From assembly GCF_000463015.1 (NCBI RefSeq), contig NC_022234.1:868001-932000 (forward strand): a stretch of 64,000 bases of DNA. The letters are read 5' to 3'. This document shows positions 1 to 10,090 of the stretch, in pieces. Both the position numbers and the translations under genes were made by a program. A model generated the notes under the pieces. That model searched no databases, was not told the origin of the DNA, and was given only the letters and a program-made list of their open reading frames with translations. Source of the DNA: Variovorax paradoxus B4. Its GTDB lineage: Bacteria; Pseudomonadota; Gammaproteobacteria; Burkholderiales; Burkholderiaceae_C. How positions within the stretch are numbered: position 1 is the first letter of the stretch; each line of letters starts with the position of its first letter.

Positions 1-23
1 ACCGTTGCCATCTGACGAACGGC

Positions 24-788
24 CTACGCGGGATTGCCGCCACGCGCACTGAATTCATGGGCGATCTGCTCGCCGAGCGCCAACAGCGATGCACTCATCT
101 CGAGCGCCACCTCGTTCGCCGGCTCGCTGGTGGAGAGGCTCGCATTGAGAACGTGCACGCGCTCGTTCGGAAGCGCCAGCGGCGTGGCCAGCGCAACGAT
201 CTCGGGCTGCCATGAGGCCACGCACCAGCCGCGGCGGTGCACGCTCTCGATGGCCTTGTCGATTTCCCTGCGAAGCCGCGGCCAATTGCCGCGACGCGCC
301 TCGAACTCCTTCATCAGCTCGGCGCGGCGAACTGGCGGCGCCGTCGCCAGCCAGGCACGGCCGAGCGAGGTGAGTTCGATCGGCACGCGCTGCCCGCTCA
401 CCACACTGCGCAGCGACGCCTTCTTGTTGTAGCGGATCGACTCGAGGTACAGCATCTCCGAACGATCGGCGACCGCGAGCCCGACATTGATGCGCAGCTT
501 CTCGGCCAGCGCCCGCATCCGCGGGGCGGCCACCTGCAGCACGGTGGAGCCGGTGCGCATGGCGTGCGCGAAGCTCAGCACCGGCGCCGCGAGCCGGTAG
601 GCGCGCGCGGGCCGGTCGTGCTCGAGCAGGCCCGCACCGACCAGCGTCTGTGTCAGGCGGCTCACCGTGGCCGGCGCCAGGCCGGTGCGCTCCGCGAGTT
701 CGCCGTTGCCCAGCAGCGTGGAGCCGGGCCGGAAGGCACGCAGGATCTCGATCCCGCGTTCGAGCGAGCGGTTGGATGGGGTGGGCAT
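24..788 (-). CDS. IclR-family transcriptional regulator
   Basis: A 254-aa protein with the IclR layout. An N-terminal winged helix-turn-helix (about residues 5-65, with a recognition-helix segment reading GLAPATVSRLTQTL) is followed by an effector-binding domain (about 80-245). It starts 183 bp from a divergently transcribed Bug receptor and 2-hydroxyacid dehydrogenase, so it probably controls uptake and use of a small organic acid. IclR proteins usually bind short palindromes between divergent genes, and one is present at 817-831. The effector cannot be read from sequence. Confidence 0.93.
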   Translation of the reverse strand: MPTPSNRSLERGIEILRAFRPGSTLLGNGELAERTGLAPATVSRLTQTLVGAGLLEHDRPARAYRLAAPVLSFAHAMRTGSTVLQVAAPRMRALAEKLRINVGLAVADRSEMLYLESIRYNKKASLRSVVSGQRVPIELTSLGRAWLATAPPVRRAELMKEFEARRGNWPRLRREIDKAIESVHRRGWCVASWQPEIVALATPLALPNERVHVLNASLSTSEPANEVALEMSASLLALGEQIAHEFSARGGNPA

Positions 789-816
789 TCGATGTCTCCT
801 TGCGGCCGCTCTTCAA

Positions 817-831
817 TTCCATGCAGTGGAA
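817..831. promoter_or_regulatory. Candidate IclR operator palindrome
   Basis: TTCCA-TGCAG-TGGAA is a perfect 5-bp inverted repeat with a 5-nt spacer, lying 28 bp upstream of the iclR-type start codon. The size and symmetry suit an IclR-family operator, but binding is inferred only from position and symmetry. Confidence 0.4.
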
Positions 832-971
832 GGAGGCAGGTGCGCTGGCGAAGTATGCGTCCTAAGCTCGGGACACACCGACAAGCGGGAAAGAGAGACA
901 TCCGTGCGCGCCGCCGACGGCGTGGCCGTGCTCGCCGCTTGATCCGATGCATGACAAAAACAGGAGACACC

Positions 972-1964
972 ATGAACCCGAATCGCATTTCGCGCCGAAG
1001 CTTCAACGCCGCTGCGGGCGCCGGCATCGCGCTGGCGGCCTTGAGCCCGCTCGCGAAGGCACAGTCCGCCTTTCCGTCGAAGCCGATCCGCATCGTCGTG
1101 CCCTTTGCGGCCGGCGGCCCGACCGACCTGATGGCGCGCGCCATCGCCAAGAACATGGCCCCCAGCCTCGGCCAGCCGGTGATCGTCGACAACAAGCCGG
1201 GCGGCGGCGGCGTGATCGGCATGAGCGAGATCGCGCGCGGTCCGGCCGACGGCTACACGATGGTCTTTCCCTCGATCCTCGCGGTCACCAACCCGGCGCT
1301 GATGCCGAACTATCCGTTCGATACGCTGCGCGACTTTGCACCGCTCACGGTGGTGGGCTTCATTCCGCACGCGGTGGTGGTGAAGCCGGACTTCCCGGCC
1401 AGGAGCCTGCAGGAACTGGTTGCGATGGCCAAGGCCAAGCCCGACAGCCTCTCCTACGGCTCCTCGGGCAATGGCACCTCTGCCCACCTGGGCGCCGCAT
1501 TGTTCGTGCAGCGCGCCGGCATGCGCGCGGTCCACGTGCCCTACCGTGGCGCCGGCCCGGCGGTGCAGGACCTGCTGGGCGGGCAGATCCAGTTCATGTT
1601 CCTCGACATGAGTTCGGCACTGGCGCAGATCAAGGCGGGCAAGCTGCGCGCGCTCGCCGTCGCGCCCAAGTCGCGCTTCGCCGGCCTGCCCGATGTGCCG
1701 ACCGTCGCCGAGCAGGGCTATCCCGGCTTTGACGTGCATGGCTGGTACGGGCTGCTGCTGAAGGCCGGCACACCCGCACCGGTCGTGCAGCGGCTCTATA
1801 CCGAGGTCAAGCGCTCGCTCGATACACAGGAAGTGCGCGAGATCTTCCAGGCCCAGGGCATCGAGCCCGGAGGCATGCCGCCGGCCGAATTCACGGCGCT
1901 GATACGCGACGACCTCGCGCTGTGGAAGCGCACGGTCGGGCAGTTGAACATCACCTTGCAATAA
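972..1964 (+). CDS. Bug/TctC-family tripartite tricarboxylate transporter substrate-binding protein
   Basis: A 330-aa exported periplasmic receptor. The N-terminus carries a Tat-like motif (SRRSFNAA) and a hydrophobic stretch ending in an AKA-Q cleavage site near residue 31. The mature protein begins with the family opening FPSKPIRIVVPFAAGGPTD and has the second-strand NKPGGGG loop. The ATG at 972 follows an AGGAGA ribosome site. Bug receptors are greatly expanded in Burkholderiales and often lack a linked TctAB permease, as here. The ligand is probably a carboxylate, given the 2-hydroxyacid dehydrogenase 14 nt downstream and the divergent IclR regulator. Confidence 0.93.
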   Translation: MNPNRISRRSFNAAAGAGIALAALSPLAKAQSAFPSKPIRIVVPFAAGGPTDLMARAIAKNMAPSLGQPVIVDNKPGGGGVIGMSEIARGPADGYTMVFPSILAVTNPALMPNYPFDTLRDFAPLTVVGFIPHAVVVKPDFPARSLQELVAMAKAKPDSLSYGSSGNGTSAHLGAALFVQRAGMRAVHVPYRGAGPAVQDLLGGQIQFMFLDMSSALAQIKAGKLRALAVAPKSRFAGLPDVPTVAEQGYPGFDVHGWYGLLLKAGTPAPVVQRLYTEVKRSLDTQEVREIFQAQGIEPGGMPPAEFTALIRDDLALWKRTVGQLNITLQ

Positions 1965-1978
1965 AGGAGCGCTGCCCC

Positions 1979-2986
1979 ATGCGCATCGTCATTCCCGACG
2001 ACTACCAGGACTGCGTCCGCACGCTCGACTGCTTCGGCAAGCTCGACGGGCACGAGGTCCGCATCTTCAACGACACGGTGAAGAGCATCGATGAACTCGC
2101 CGCGCGTTTCGCGGACGCCGAGGCGATCGTGCTCACCCGCGAGCGCACGCGCATCGATGCGGCGCTGCTCGAGCGCTTGCCCGGGTTGCGTCTCATCAGC
2201 CAGACCGGCAAGCTGGCGGGCCACGTCGATCTGGCGGCCTGCACGGCCCGCGGCGTGGCGGTGGCGGAAGGCAGCGGCGCAGGTTCGGCCACCGCGGAAC
2301 TGACCTGGGCGCTGACGCTGGCAAGCCGCCGGCGCCTGGTCGAGGAAGCCACGCGCCTGCGCCAGGGCCGGTGGCAAGGCCACCTGGGCCAGCAACTCGG
2401 CGGCCAGCGTCTCGGCGTGTGGAGCTATGGGCGCATCGGCCGCCAGGTGGCCGCCTACGGGCGCACATTCGGCATGAAGGTCTGGGTGTGGGGCCGCGAA
2501 GGCTCGACTTCGGCGGCGCGCGCGGACGGCTTCGAAGTGGCGCCCTCGCGCGAGGCCTTCTTCGCGCAGAGCGACGTGATCAGCCTGCATGTGCGGCTCA
2601 ACGAGCACACCCGGGGCATGGTCTCGGACGAAGACCTGGCCCGCATGAAGACCAGCGCCCTGCTGGTGAACACCAGCCGCGCCGAGCTGGTCGCGCCCGG
2701 TGCGCTGGAACGCGCGCTGGTGGCGGGCCGGCCCGGCTTCGCGGCCGTGGACGTGTTCGAGGAAGAGCCCGTACGCCCAGACGAGCATCCGCTCCTGCAT
2801 CTGCCCAACGCGCTGTGCACGCCGCACATCGGCTATGTCGAGCGCGACAACTACGAGCGCTACTTCGGCATCGCCTTCGACCACGTCAACGCGTTTGCCG
2901 CAGGGCGCTTGAAGGAGGCGCTCAACCCCTCGGTCTTGCGCCCGGCCGGAAAGCGTGAAGTTCAGCGGCCCTGCAGTCCAGGTTGA
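1979..2986 (+). CDS. D-2-hydroxyacid dehydrogenase family protein
   Basis: A 335-aa NAD(P)-dependent 2-hydroxyacid dehydrogenase. The family catalytic triad is visible as R234 (NTSRAEL), E263 (VFEEEP) and H283 (TPHIGY). The start at 1979 follows AAAGGAG and lies 14 nt after the upstream receptor gene, so the two are probably co-transcribed. In the Rossmann loop the usual first glycine of GxGxxG is replaced by serine (VWSYGRIG, near residues 147-154), a variant that may affect cofactor binding. The reaction would be 2-ketoacid to 2-hydroxyacid interconversion of the substrate captured by the Bug receptor. The exact substrate is unknown. Confidence 0.9.
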   Translation: MRIVIPDDYQDCVRTLDCFGKLDGHEVRIFNDTVKSIDELAARFADAEAIVLTRERTRIDAALLERLPGLRLISQTGKLAGHVDLAACTARGVAVAEGSGAGSATAELTWALTLASRRRLVEEATRLRQGRWQGHLGQQLGGQRLGVWSYGRIGRQVAAYGRTFGMKVWVWGREGSTSAARADGFEVAPSREAFFAQSDVISLHVRLNEHTRGMVSDEDLARMKTSALLVNTSRAELVAPGALERALVAGRPGFAAVDVFEEEPVRPDEHPLLHLPNALCTPHIGYVERDNYERYFGIAFDHVNAFAAGRLKEALNPSVLRPAGKREVQRPCSPG

Positions 2987-3032
2987 AGTTCCACGTCACG
3001 CTCTCCACAACGAGCACCATGTCCACTTCGAC

Positions 3033-5027
<1,995 letters not shown>

Positions 5028-5106
5028 GGGGTCTTCGGACAAGTCGTCCTTCGTTGGTCGTTGGTATCCGCTGGAAAGCGCAAGATCGTTGCCATTGCTC
5101 GTCGAC

Positions 5107-5961
5107 TCACGGCGCCTGCCAGGCGACGTTTCCCCCTTCGAACATCGTGCGCAGCCGCCCGTCCTGGACGAGGGCATTGACGCCGGCCTGCAGCGCCTGG
5201 GCCAGGTCGGTCGCGTCCTTCCTGACCGCCATGCCCACTGCCCAGCCGTTGCGCTGGATGCGCGGCGAGGGCAGCGGCGCGATGGCGAAGCGCGCGTCGC
5301 CGCGCAGCACCGACTCGATCTCGGAAGCGAGCCCCGCGGCGGCAGCCACCTCGCCGCGCTGCAGAGCACGGGCGGCCTCGGCACCGTCCTTCGGCTGGGT
5401 GTCGAGCTGGTCGCGGTAGGCGCCGTTGTCGGCGCCGATCATGAGCCAGCCTGCCAGCGTCTTGCCGGACACGGCCACCTTCGCGTCGCCCAGCGCCGAG
5501 AGCGTGTCCAGCTGCGGCAGGCGGTCGAGCCGCCGCGCCAGCACCACGCGCTCACGGTAGTAGGGCGCGAAGATGAGCGCCTGCGGCGTCTCGTCCATCA
5601 GCGGGCGGTCCACCGGAACGTGCAGCATCACGTCGGCCGGGCCGAAGCCCAGGTAGTGGCCGCGCCACACCATATTGCGCAGGTCGTCGCCCATGTTCTC
5701 GTCGGCCAGGAACGGCAGCAGCAAGAGCTTCACGTCCAGCGCGCCGGCCAGCGCGTGCGCCAGTTCGATGTCGATGCCCTGGCCGGCCAGGTGGAACGGG
5801 GGCATGTCCTGGTAGATCGCCACGCTCAGCGTGCCGCGCGCGCGGATCCTGTCGAGCGCGCTCGCGCGCGCCGTGCCGGCGAGCGCGGCCACGCCGGCAG
5901 CCGCGGCCCACCGCAGGCAGTCGCGGCGCGACGGCCGCGAGGAAGAAGGAAGTGTGTGCAT
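5107..5961 (-). CDS. Periplasmic MoxJ/XoxJ-like substrate-binding-fold protein of a PQQ alcohol dehydrogenase system
   Basis: A 284-aa exported protein with a twin-arginine-like start ([13 protein letters not shown]) and cleavage near residue 33. The mature part is a type-2 periplasmic binding fold ([30 protein letters not shown]). Related proteins next to methanol and ethanol quinoproteins (MoxJ/XoxJ type) are thought to assist maturation or activation of the dehydrogenase rather than to import a solute. No permease or ATPase is linked. It is 10 bp downstream of the cytochrome gene and shares its sigma-54-type promoter. The maturation role is inferred from family and context. Confidence 0.8.
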   Translation of the reverse strand: MHTLPSSSRPSRRDCLRWAAAAGVAALAGTARASALDRIRARGTLSVAIYQDMPPFHLAGQGIDIELAHALAGALDVKLLLLPFLADENMGDDLRNMVWRGHYLGFGPADVMLHVPVDRPLMDETPQALIFAPYYRERVVLARRLDRLPQLDTLSALGDAKVAVSGKTLAGWLMIGADNGAYRDQLDTQPKDGAEAARALQRGEVAAAAGLASEIESVLRGDARFAIAPLPSPRIQRNGWAVGMAVRKDATDLAQALQAGVNALVQDGRLRTMFEGGNVAWQAP

Positions 5962-5971
5962 CGCCGTGGCC

Positions 5972-6493
5972 TCACATCGGCTTGTCGCGCCGCGTCTCCA
6001 GGTAGGACTTGATCGCCCAGATCGCCTCCTGGTTCATCGTTCCTTCGAACGGCGGCATGTAGACGGCACCGTTGCGCGTGCGGCCGCGCCGCACGGTGGT
6101 GAGGAAGAAGTCGTCGATCTCCTTCACGCAGGCCGCCTTGCGCGCCGCGTCCTTGACGGAGACGCAATCGTTGTCGAGCTTGCGCAGGTCGGGCGCGATG
6201 CCGCCGGAGATCGCGTCAATGCCGTGGCAGCGCGCGCAGTTCTGGTTGTAAGCGGATGTGCCGATCGTGACGGCCCCGCCGTTGCCGCGGAACGGGTTCT
6301 CCGCGCGCCACTGCTCGCCCAGCTTCGGCAGCGACGAGGTGTCCACGGCCTGCGGCGTGACATCGCCGTGGGCCCAGGCAGCGCCGGAAACGGCCAGGCT
6401 CAGCACCGCCGCCGCCAGCACGGCACCGGCCGCCTTGCGCAGCCTCGGCGGACGGGCCAGGGGCCGCAGGGTTCGTGGTTCGGGATTCATCAT
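5972..6493 (-). CDS. pedF: Cytochrome c-550 PedF-like electron acceptor
   Basis: A 173-aa exported monohaem cytochrome c. A signal peptide ends near AWA-HGD (residue 41), and the mature N-terminus HGDVTPQAVD is characteristic of PedF. The haem site is CARCH (C86, C89, H90), and the methionine ligand is probably in YMPPFEG. The start at 6493 follows GGAGA; the adjacent ATG at 6490 is equally possible. PedF proteins accept electrons from periplasmic PQQ ethanol dehydrogenase. It opens a minus-strand operon with the MoxJ-like protein and probably acs. Confidence 0.88.
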   Translation of the reverse strand: MMNPEPRTLRPLARPPRLRKAAGAVLAAAVLSLAVSGAAWAHGDVTPQAVDTSSLPKLGEQWRAENPFRGNGGAVTIGTSAYNQNCARCHGIDAISGGIAPDLRKLDNDCVSVKDAARKAACVKEIDDFFLTTVRRGRTRNGAVYMPPFEGTMNQEAIWAIKSYLETRRDKPM

Positions 6494-6534
6494 GTCGGGT
6501 CTCCGTTGTGGTGATGGGGAACCCGCACAAATTC

Positions 6535-6549
6535 GCAATCGCTGTGCCA
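6535..6549 (-). promoter_or_regulatory. Sigma-54-type promoter of the pedF operon
   Basis: Read on the minus strand, TGGCACAGCGATTGC matches the -24/-12 consensus (TGGCAC, five bases, TTGC), with GG and GC exactly 10 nt apart. The predicted transcript start is about 30 nt before pedF. The AcoR-type sigma-54 activator is divergently encoded alongside. Confidence 0.8.
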
Positions 6550-6664
6550 ACGGCCCATTGCTGCAAGCGGGAACACAAATTGCCTTCCCTGTACCGGCCC
6601 GGCCCCTGAACAATGCCCACAAGGGCCGGTTGCTGTGGCATCCTTGCCGCCGCAGCGCCGGCAC

Positions 6665-6692
6665 GGAACACCTGGCCCACGAGGGGTGTTCC
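6665..6692. promoter_or_regulatory. Candidate enhancer (UAS) for the sigma-54 activator
   Basis: GGAACACC and GGTGTTCC form a perfect 8-bp inverted repeat with a 12-nt spacer, so the half-sites are about two helical turns apart. It lies about 120 bp upstream of the pedF -24/-12 promoter. A further half-site, GGAACAC, is at 6570-6576. Size, symmetry and distance suit an upstream activating sequence; binding by the neighbouring activator is inferred. Confidence 0.55.
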
Positions 6693-6775
6693 AAAATGAA
6701 GCGACCAGTGAACAGCATTCGAAACTGGCCAGAGACAAGTTGCCCGCAGAAAAGAAGCGGGACAGGAGACAGCAA

Positions 6776-8926
6776 ATGGTTGACGCCTTTCATGCCCCGG
6801 CCAGCCCTCCCCATGGCTGGATCCAGCCATCGGCGCTGGCCGTCACTCCGCCCCAGGCCGGCCGCAGCGAGCTGATCCAGCAGTGGCACGAGCGCTGCGC
6901 CGCGCTGGGCCTGTCGCGCGTCGAGCGTCCGGACTTCGATCCGCTGCGGCGCAGCGACCTCGCGGTGGCGCGCGAGCGCAACCAGCGGCTGTTCACGCAT
7001 GCGGCGCCGGTGATGGAGATGCTGCTCGAGCAGATCGTCGACACCGACAGCATGATCGTGCTGGCCGACACCACCGGCACCATCCTCCACTCCGTCGGCG
7101 ACGACCGGTTCCTGCAGCGCGCCAACAAGGTGGCGCTCACGCCGGGGGTGAGCTGGGCCGAGCATTCCAAGGGCACGAACGCCATCGGGACCACGCTGGT
7201 CGAGGAAACGCCGACGGTCGTGCATGGCGGCGAGCACTTCATCCACGCCAACAACTTCCTCACCTGCTCGGCCGCGCCGATCTTCGACCCCCGCGGCGAG
7301 ATGCTGGGCGTGCTCGACGTCACCGGCGACCAGCGCTCCTATCACCAGCACACCATGGGCCTGGTGCGCATGTCGGCGCGCATGATCGAGAACCAGTGGT
7401 TGTCGGACGACTACGGCAACCGACTGCGGCTGCACTTCCATGGCCGCGCGGAGTTCATCGGCACGCTGCTCGAGGGGATCATCGTCGTCGGCGTCGACGG
7501 CAAGATCCTGGGCGCCAACCGCAGCGCGCTGGACCAGCTCGACATGAGCATCGCCGCGCTGCGCATGCAGAGCCTGCCGAGCCTGTTCGGCATCACGGCC
7601 TCGGCCGTGTTCGACCATTTCCGCACGCCGCTGCCCACGCCGATGATGCTGCACGCGGCCAACGGGCAGCAGTTCCATGTCAGCGCCCGATTCAACGGGC
7701 CGCAGCGCAGCATGGTGCTGGACGTGTCCGTGACCTCGGTGGAGGCGCGCATGTCCGGCGAGGCGCGCGCACGTCCGTCGCCCGCGGCCGCAGACTGCGC
7801 CGCTGCTGCTGCTGCTGCCGCGGCGGCGGCGCGACACCCTTGCCCTTCCTCGCATCCGTCCCTCTCCGGACTGCACTACCTCGACACCGGCGATGCCCAG
7901 ATCGCGGCCACGCTGCAAAAGGTGCGGCGCGTCATCAACCGCGACATTCCGCTGCTCGTGCTCGGCGAGACCGGCACGGGCAAGGAACTGCTCGCGCGTG
8001 CCGTGCACCAGGACTCGAACCGTGCGCGGCAGCCCTTCGTGCCGGTCAATTGCGCCTCCATTCCCGAGTCGCTGATCGAGGCCGAGCTGTTCGGCCACGA
8101 GGAAGGCGCCTTCACCGGCGCGCGCCGCAAGGGCGCGGTCGGGCGCATCGTGCAGGCCAACGGCGGCACGCTGTTCCTGGACGAGATCGGCGACATGCCG
8201 CTGCCCCTGCAGGCGCGGCTGCTGCGGGTGCTGCAGGAACGCAACGTCACCCCGCTGGGCAGCCTCAAGTCGATTCCGGTGGACATCGCCGTCATCGGCG
8301 CCACGCACCGCAACCTGCGCGAGATGATCGACGCAGGCACCTTCCGCGAAGACCTGTACTACCGCCTCAACGGCCTCGTGGTGCGGCTGCCGGCGCTGCG
8401 CGAGCGCAGCGACCTCGACGTGGTGGCGCAGCGCATCCTGCTGGCCGAATGTCCGCAGGACACGCCCGAGATCGAGGCCTCGGTGCTGGCGCTGTTCAAG
8501 GCCTATGCCTGGCCGGGCAACCTGCGCCAGCTCGCCAACGTGCTGCGCACCGCCGCCGTGATGGGCGCGGGCGAAAGCCACATCTGCGAACACCACTTGT
8601 CGGACGACTTCCTGGAGGACGTGCGGCGCGTGCGCTCCCGCCCCGCGCCGGCCGCGACCGCACCGGCGCCCCTTCCCCCTGAGGCGCCCGCCCTCCCGGA
8701 GACGGCATACGCTGTCGCGCCCGGGTACACGCCGCCCGCCTCGCGCGATGCCGAGCCCCCGCCCGCCGCCCTTCCGGACGCCCCGCGCACGCTGGGGGAG
8801 GCCGAGATCGACATGATCCGCAGCGCCCTCGCGGCGGCCGACGGCAACATCTCCGTCGCCTCCAAGCGCCTGGGCATCAGCCGCAACACCATCTATCGCA
8901 AGCTGCGCTGGAACAAGGGCGGCTGA
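6776..8926 (+). CDS. AcoR-like sigma-54-dependent Fis-family transcriptional activator
   Basis: A 716-aa bacterial enhancer-binding protein. The N-terminal half is a GAF-type sensor of the AcoR kind (NAIGTTLVEETPTVVHGGEH), followed by a PAS-like segment. After a linker come an AAA+ domain with Walker A GETGTGKE (about 396-403) and GAFTGA (about 444-449), and a C-terminal Fis helix-turn-helix (LGISRNTIYRKL). The start at 6776 follows AGGAGA. The linker contains an unusual tract of about ten alanines (about 341-352) encoded by GCTGCTG/GCGGCG repeats. Three sigma-54-type promoters in the neighbouring alcohol-oxidation genes are its likely targets; its signal may be an alcohol or aldehyde. Confidence 0.92.
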   Translation: MVDAFHAPASPPHGWIQPSALAVTPPQAGRSELIQQWHERCAALGLSRVERPDFDPLRRSDLAVARERNQRLFTHAAPVMEMLLEQIVDTDSMIVLADTTGTILHSVGDDRFLQRANKVALTPGVSWAEHSKGTNAIGTTLVEETPTVVHGGEHFIHANNFLTCSAAPIFDPRGEMLGVLDVTGDQRSYHQHTMGLVRMSARMIENQWLSDDYGNRLRLHFHGRAEFIGTLLEGIIVVGVDGKILGANRSALDQLDMSIAALRMQSLPSLFGITASAVFDHFRTPLPTPMMLHAANGQQFHVSARFNGPQRSMVLDVSVTSVEARMSGEARARPSPAAADCAAAAAAAAAAARHPCPSSHPSLSGLHYLDTGDAQIAATLQKVRRVINRDIPLLVLGETGTGKELLARAVHQDSNRARQPFVPVNCASIPESLIEAELFGHEEGAFTGARRKGAVGRIVQANGGTLFLDEIGDMPLPLQARLLRVLQERNVTPLGSLKSIPVDIAVIGATHRNLREMIDAGTFREDLYYRLNGLVVRLPALRERSDLDVVAQRILLAECPQDTPEIEASVLALFKAYAWPGNLRQLANVLRTAAVMGAGESHICEHHLSDDFLEDVRRVRSRPAPAATAPAPLPPEAPALPETAYAVAPGYTPPASRDAEPPPAALPDAPRTLGEAEIDMIRSALAAADGNISVASKRLGISRNTIYRKLRWNKGG

Positions 8927-9076
8927 CACCGCCCCTGCGAGGTCCAGGGGAAACCCTGTGCCAGCGTCGCACGGCGCTGTACCAGCCTGGAGCAGTTCGC
9001 GCAAACGGCTTCTTTTCGTCCCGTCTCCTCAGGGCAATCCCCGGCTTTCGGCGCGCTTCGCGCACCGCCCCTCCTG

Positions 9077-9090
9077 GGCATGCGACTTGC
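9077..9090 (+). promoter_or_regulatory. Sigma-54-type promoter of the pqqB-nosR-apbE operon
   Basis: GGCATGCGACTTGC has the invariant GG and GC separated by 10 nt and the TTGC -12 box. The base before GG is G rather than T, so it is a slightly imperfect match. The predicted start is about 9102, just before the AAGGAG ribosome site at 9115-9120. Confidence 0.6.
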
Positions 9091-9125
9091 GAAATGCCGC
9101 CGTACAGCCCACACAAGGAGACTTC

Positions 9126-9161
9126 ATGCCATGGCCGCCCCTCGCGTTGGAAGACGCATGA
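9126..9161 (+). CDS. Possible 11-codon leader ORF coupled to pqqB
   Basis: An ATG five bases after a perfect AAGGAG (9115-9120) opens a reading frame MPWPPLALEDA whose TGA overlaps the family-consensus ATG of pqqB as ATGA. It could couple translation or simply be chance, because the same ribosome site can serve the in-frame pqqB ATG at 9131. It lacks the Glu and Tyr of PqqA, so it is not a PQQ precursor. Confidence 0.25.
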   Translation: MPWPPLALEDA

Positions 9162-10090
9162 GAATCCTTGTCCTCGGCTCCGGTGCAAGCGGCGGCTTTC
9201 CGCAATGGAACTGCAACTGCCGGCTGTGCGCAGGCCAGCGCCAGGGCATGCTCGATGCCTGCGCGCGCACGCAAAGCTCGATCGCCGTCTCCGCCGACGG
9301 CGAATCGTGGGTGCTGCTCAACGCATCGCCCGACATCGGCCAGCAGATCCGAAGCCATGCCCAGCTGCACCCACGCCACGGACTGCGCGACACGCCGATC
9401 AAGGCGGTGGTGCTGATGGACGCGCAGATCGACCACGTCGCCGGGCTGCTCGGCCTGCGTGAAGGGCCCTGCATCGACCTCTATGCCACGCCGTGCGTGT
9501 TCGAGGACCTGACCACCTCCTTCCCCGTGCTCGGCGTGCTGGAACACTACTGCGGCACGCGCTGGCACATGCTGGCCGTGGCCGGCACCCAGACCCGCGT
9601 CGACTTCAGCGTTGCCGGCTTTCCCTCGCTGCGCTTCACCGCGGTGGCCATCCCCGGCAAGGCACCGCCGTATTCGCCGCACCGCCGCGAGCAGACGGTG
9701 GGCGACAACATCGCCCTCCTGATCGAGGACCTGCAGGGCGGCCGGCGCCTCTTCTACGCGCCGGGCCTGGCCGAAGTCGGCCCGCCGGAGCTGCGCTGGA
9801 TGCACGACGCCGACTGCCTGCTGCTCGACGGCACCTTCTGGGCCGAGGACGAGATGCGCCGAGCCGGCCTGGGCACCCGGACCGCCAGCGACATGGGCCA
9901 CCTGCCGCAGACTGGCGCCGGCCCGCGCGCCGGCATGGTGGACGCGATGCTGGCCACGTCAGCGCGGCGCAAGGTGCTGATCCACATCAACAACAGCAAC
10001 CCGATCCTCGACGCCGCCAGCGCGCAGCGCAAGCTGCTCGAAGGCCATGGCATCGAGGTGGCGTACGACGGCATGGAGATCTCGCTGTGA
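9158..10090 (+). CDS. pqqB: PqqB-like metallo-beta-lactamase-fold protein
   Basis: A 310-aa protein with PqqB hallmarks: the opening MRILVLGSGASGGFPQWNC, the structural zinc motif CNCRLC, and the degenerate MBL motif DAQIDHVAGLL. PqqB acts in PQQ cofactor biosynthesis and is needed for full PQQ production. The start at 9158 matches the usual family N-terminus; an in-frame ATG at 9131 is better placed after AAGGAG and would add nine residues. The gene overlaps the downstream nosR-like gene (GTGA). No pqqA, C, D or E is in the window, so this may be a second, system-dedicated copy. Confidence 0.85.
   Translation: MRILVLGSGASGGFPQWNCNCRLCAGQRQGMLDACARTQSSIAVSADGESWVLLNASPDIGQQIRSHAQLHPRHGLRDTPIKAVVLMDAQIDHVAGLLGLREGPCIDLYATPCVFEDLTTSFPVLGVLEHYCGTRWHMLAVAGTQTRVDFSVAGFPSLRFTAVAIPGKAPPYSPHRREQTVGDNIALLIEDLQGGRRLFYAPGLAEVGPPELRWMHDADCLLLDGTFWAEDEMRRAGLGTRTASDMGHLPQTGAGPRAGMVDAMLATSARRKVLIHINNSNPILDAASAQRKLLEGHGIEVAYDGMEISL

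Noticed and set aside
5972..9004. Very long open frame (about 1000 codons) opposite the sigma-54 activator gene
   Set aside because: It is an antisense shadow of high-G+C coding sequence. Only its last part, the PedF-like cytochrome, is real. The same holds for the minus frame opposite STAND regulator 3 at 33633-36803.
9126..9161. pqqA precursor-peptide gene before pqqB
   Set aside because: The 11-residue frame lacks the conserved Glu and Tyr that become PQQ, and no pqqCDE follows. Kept only as a possible leader ORF.
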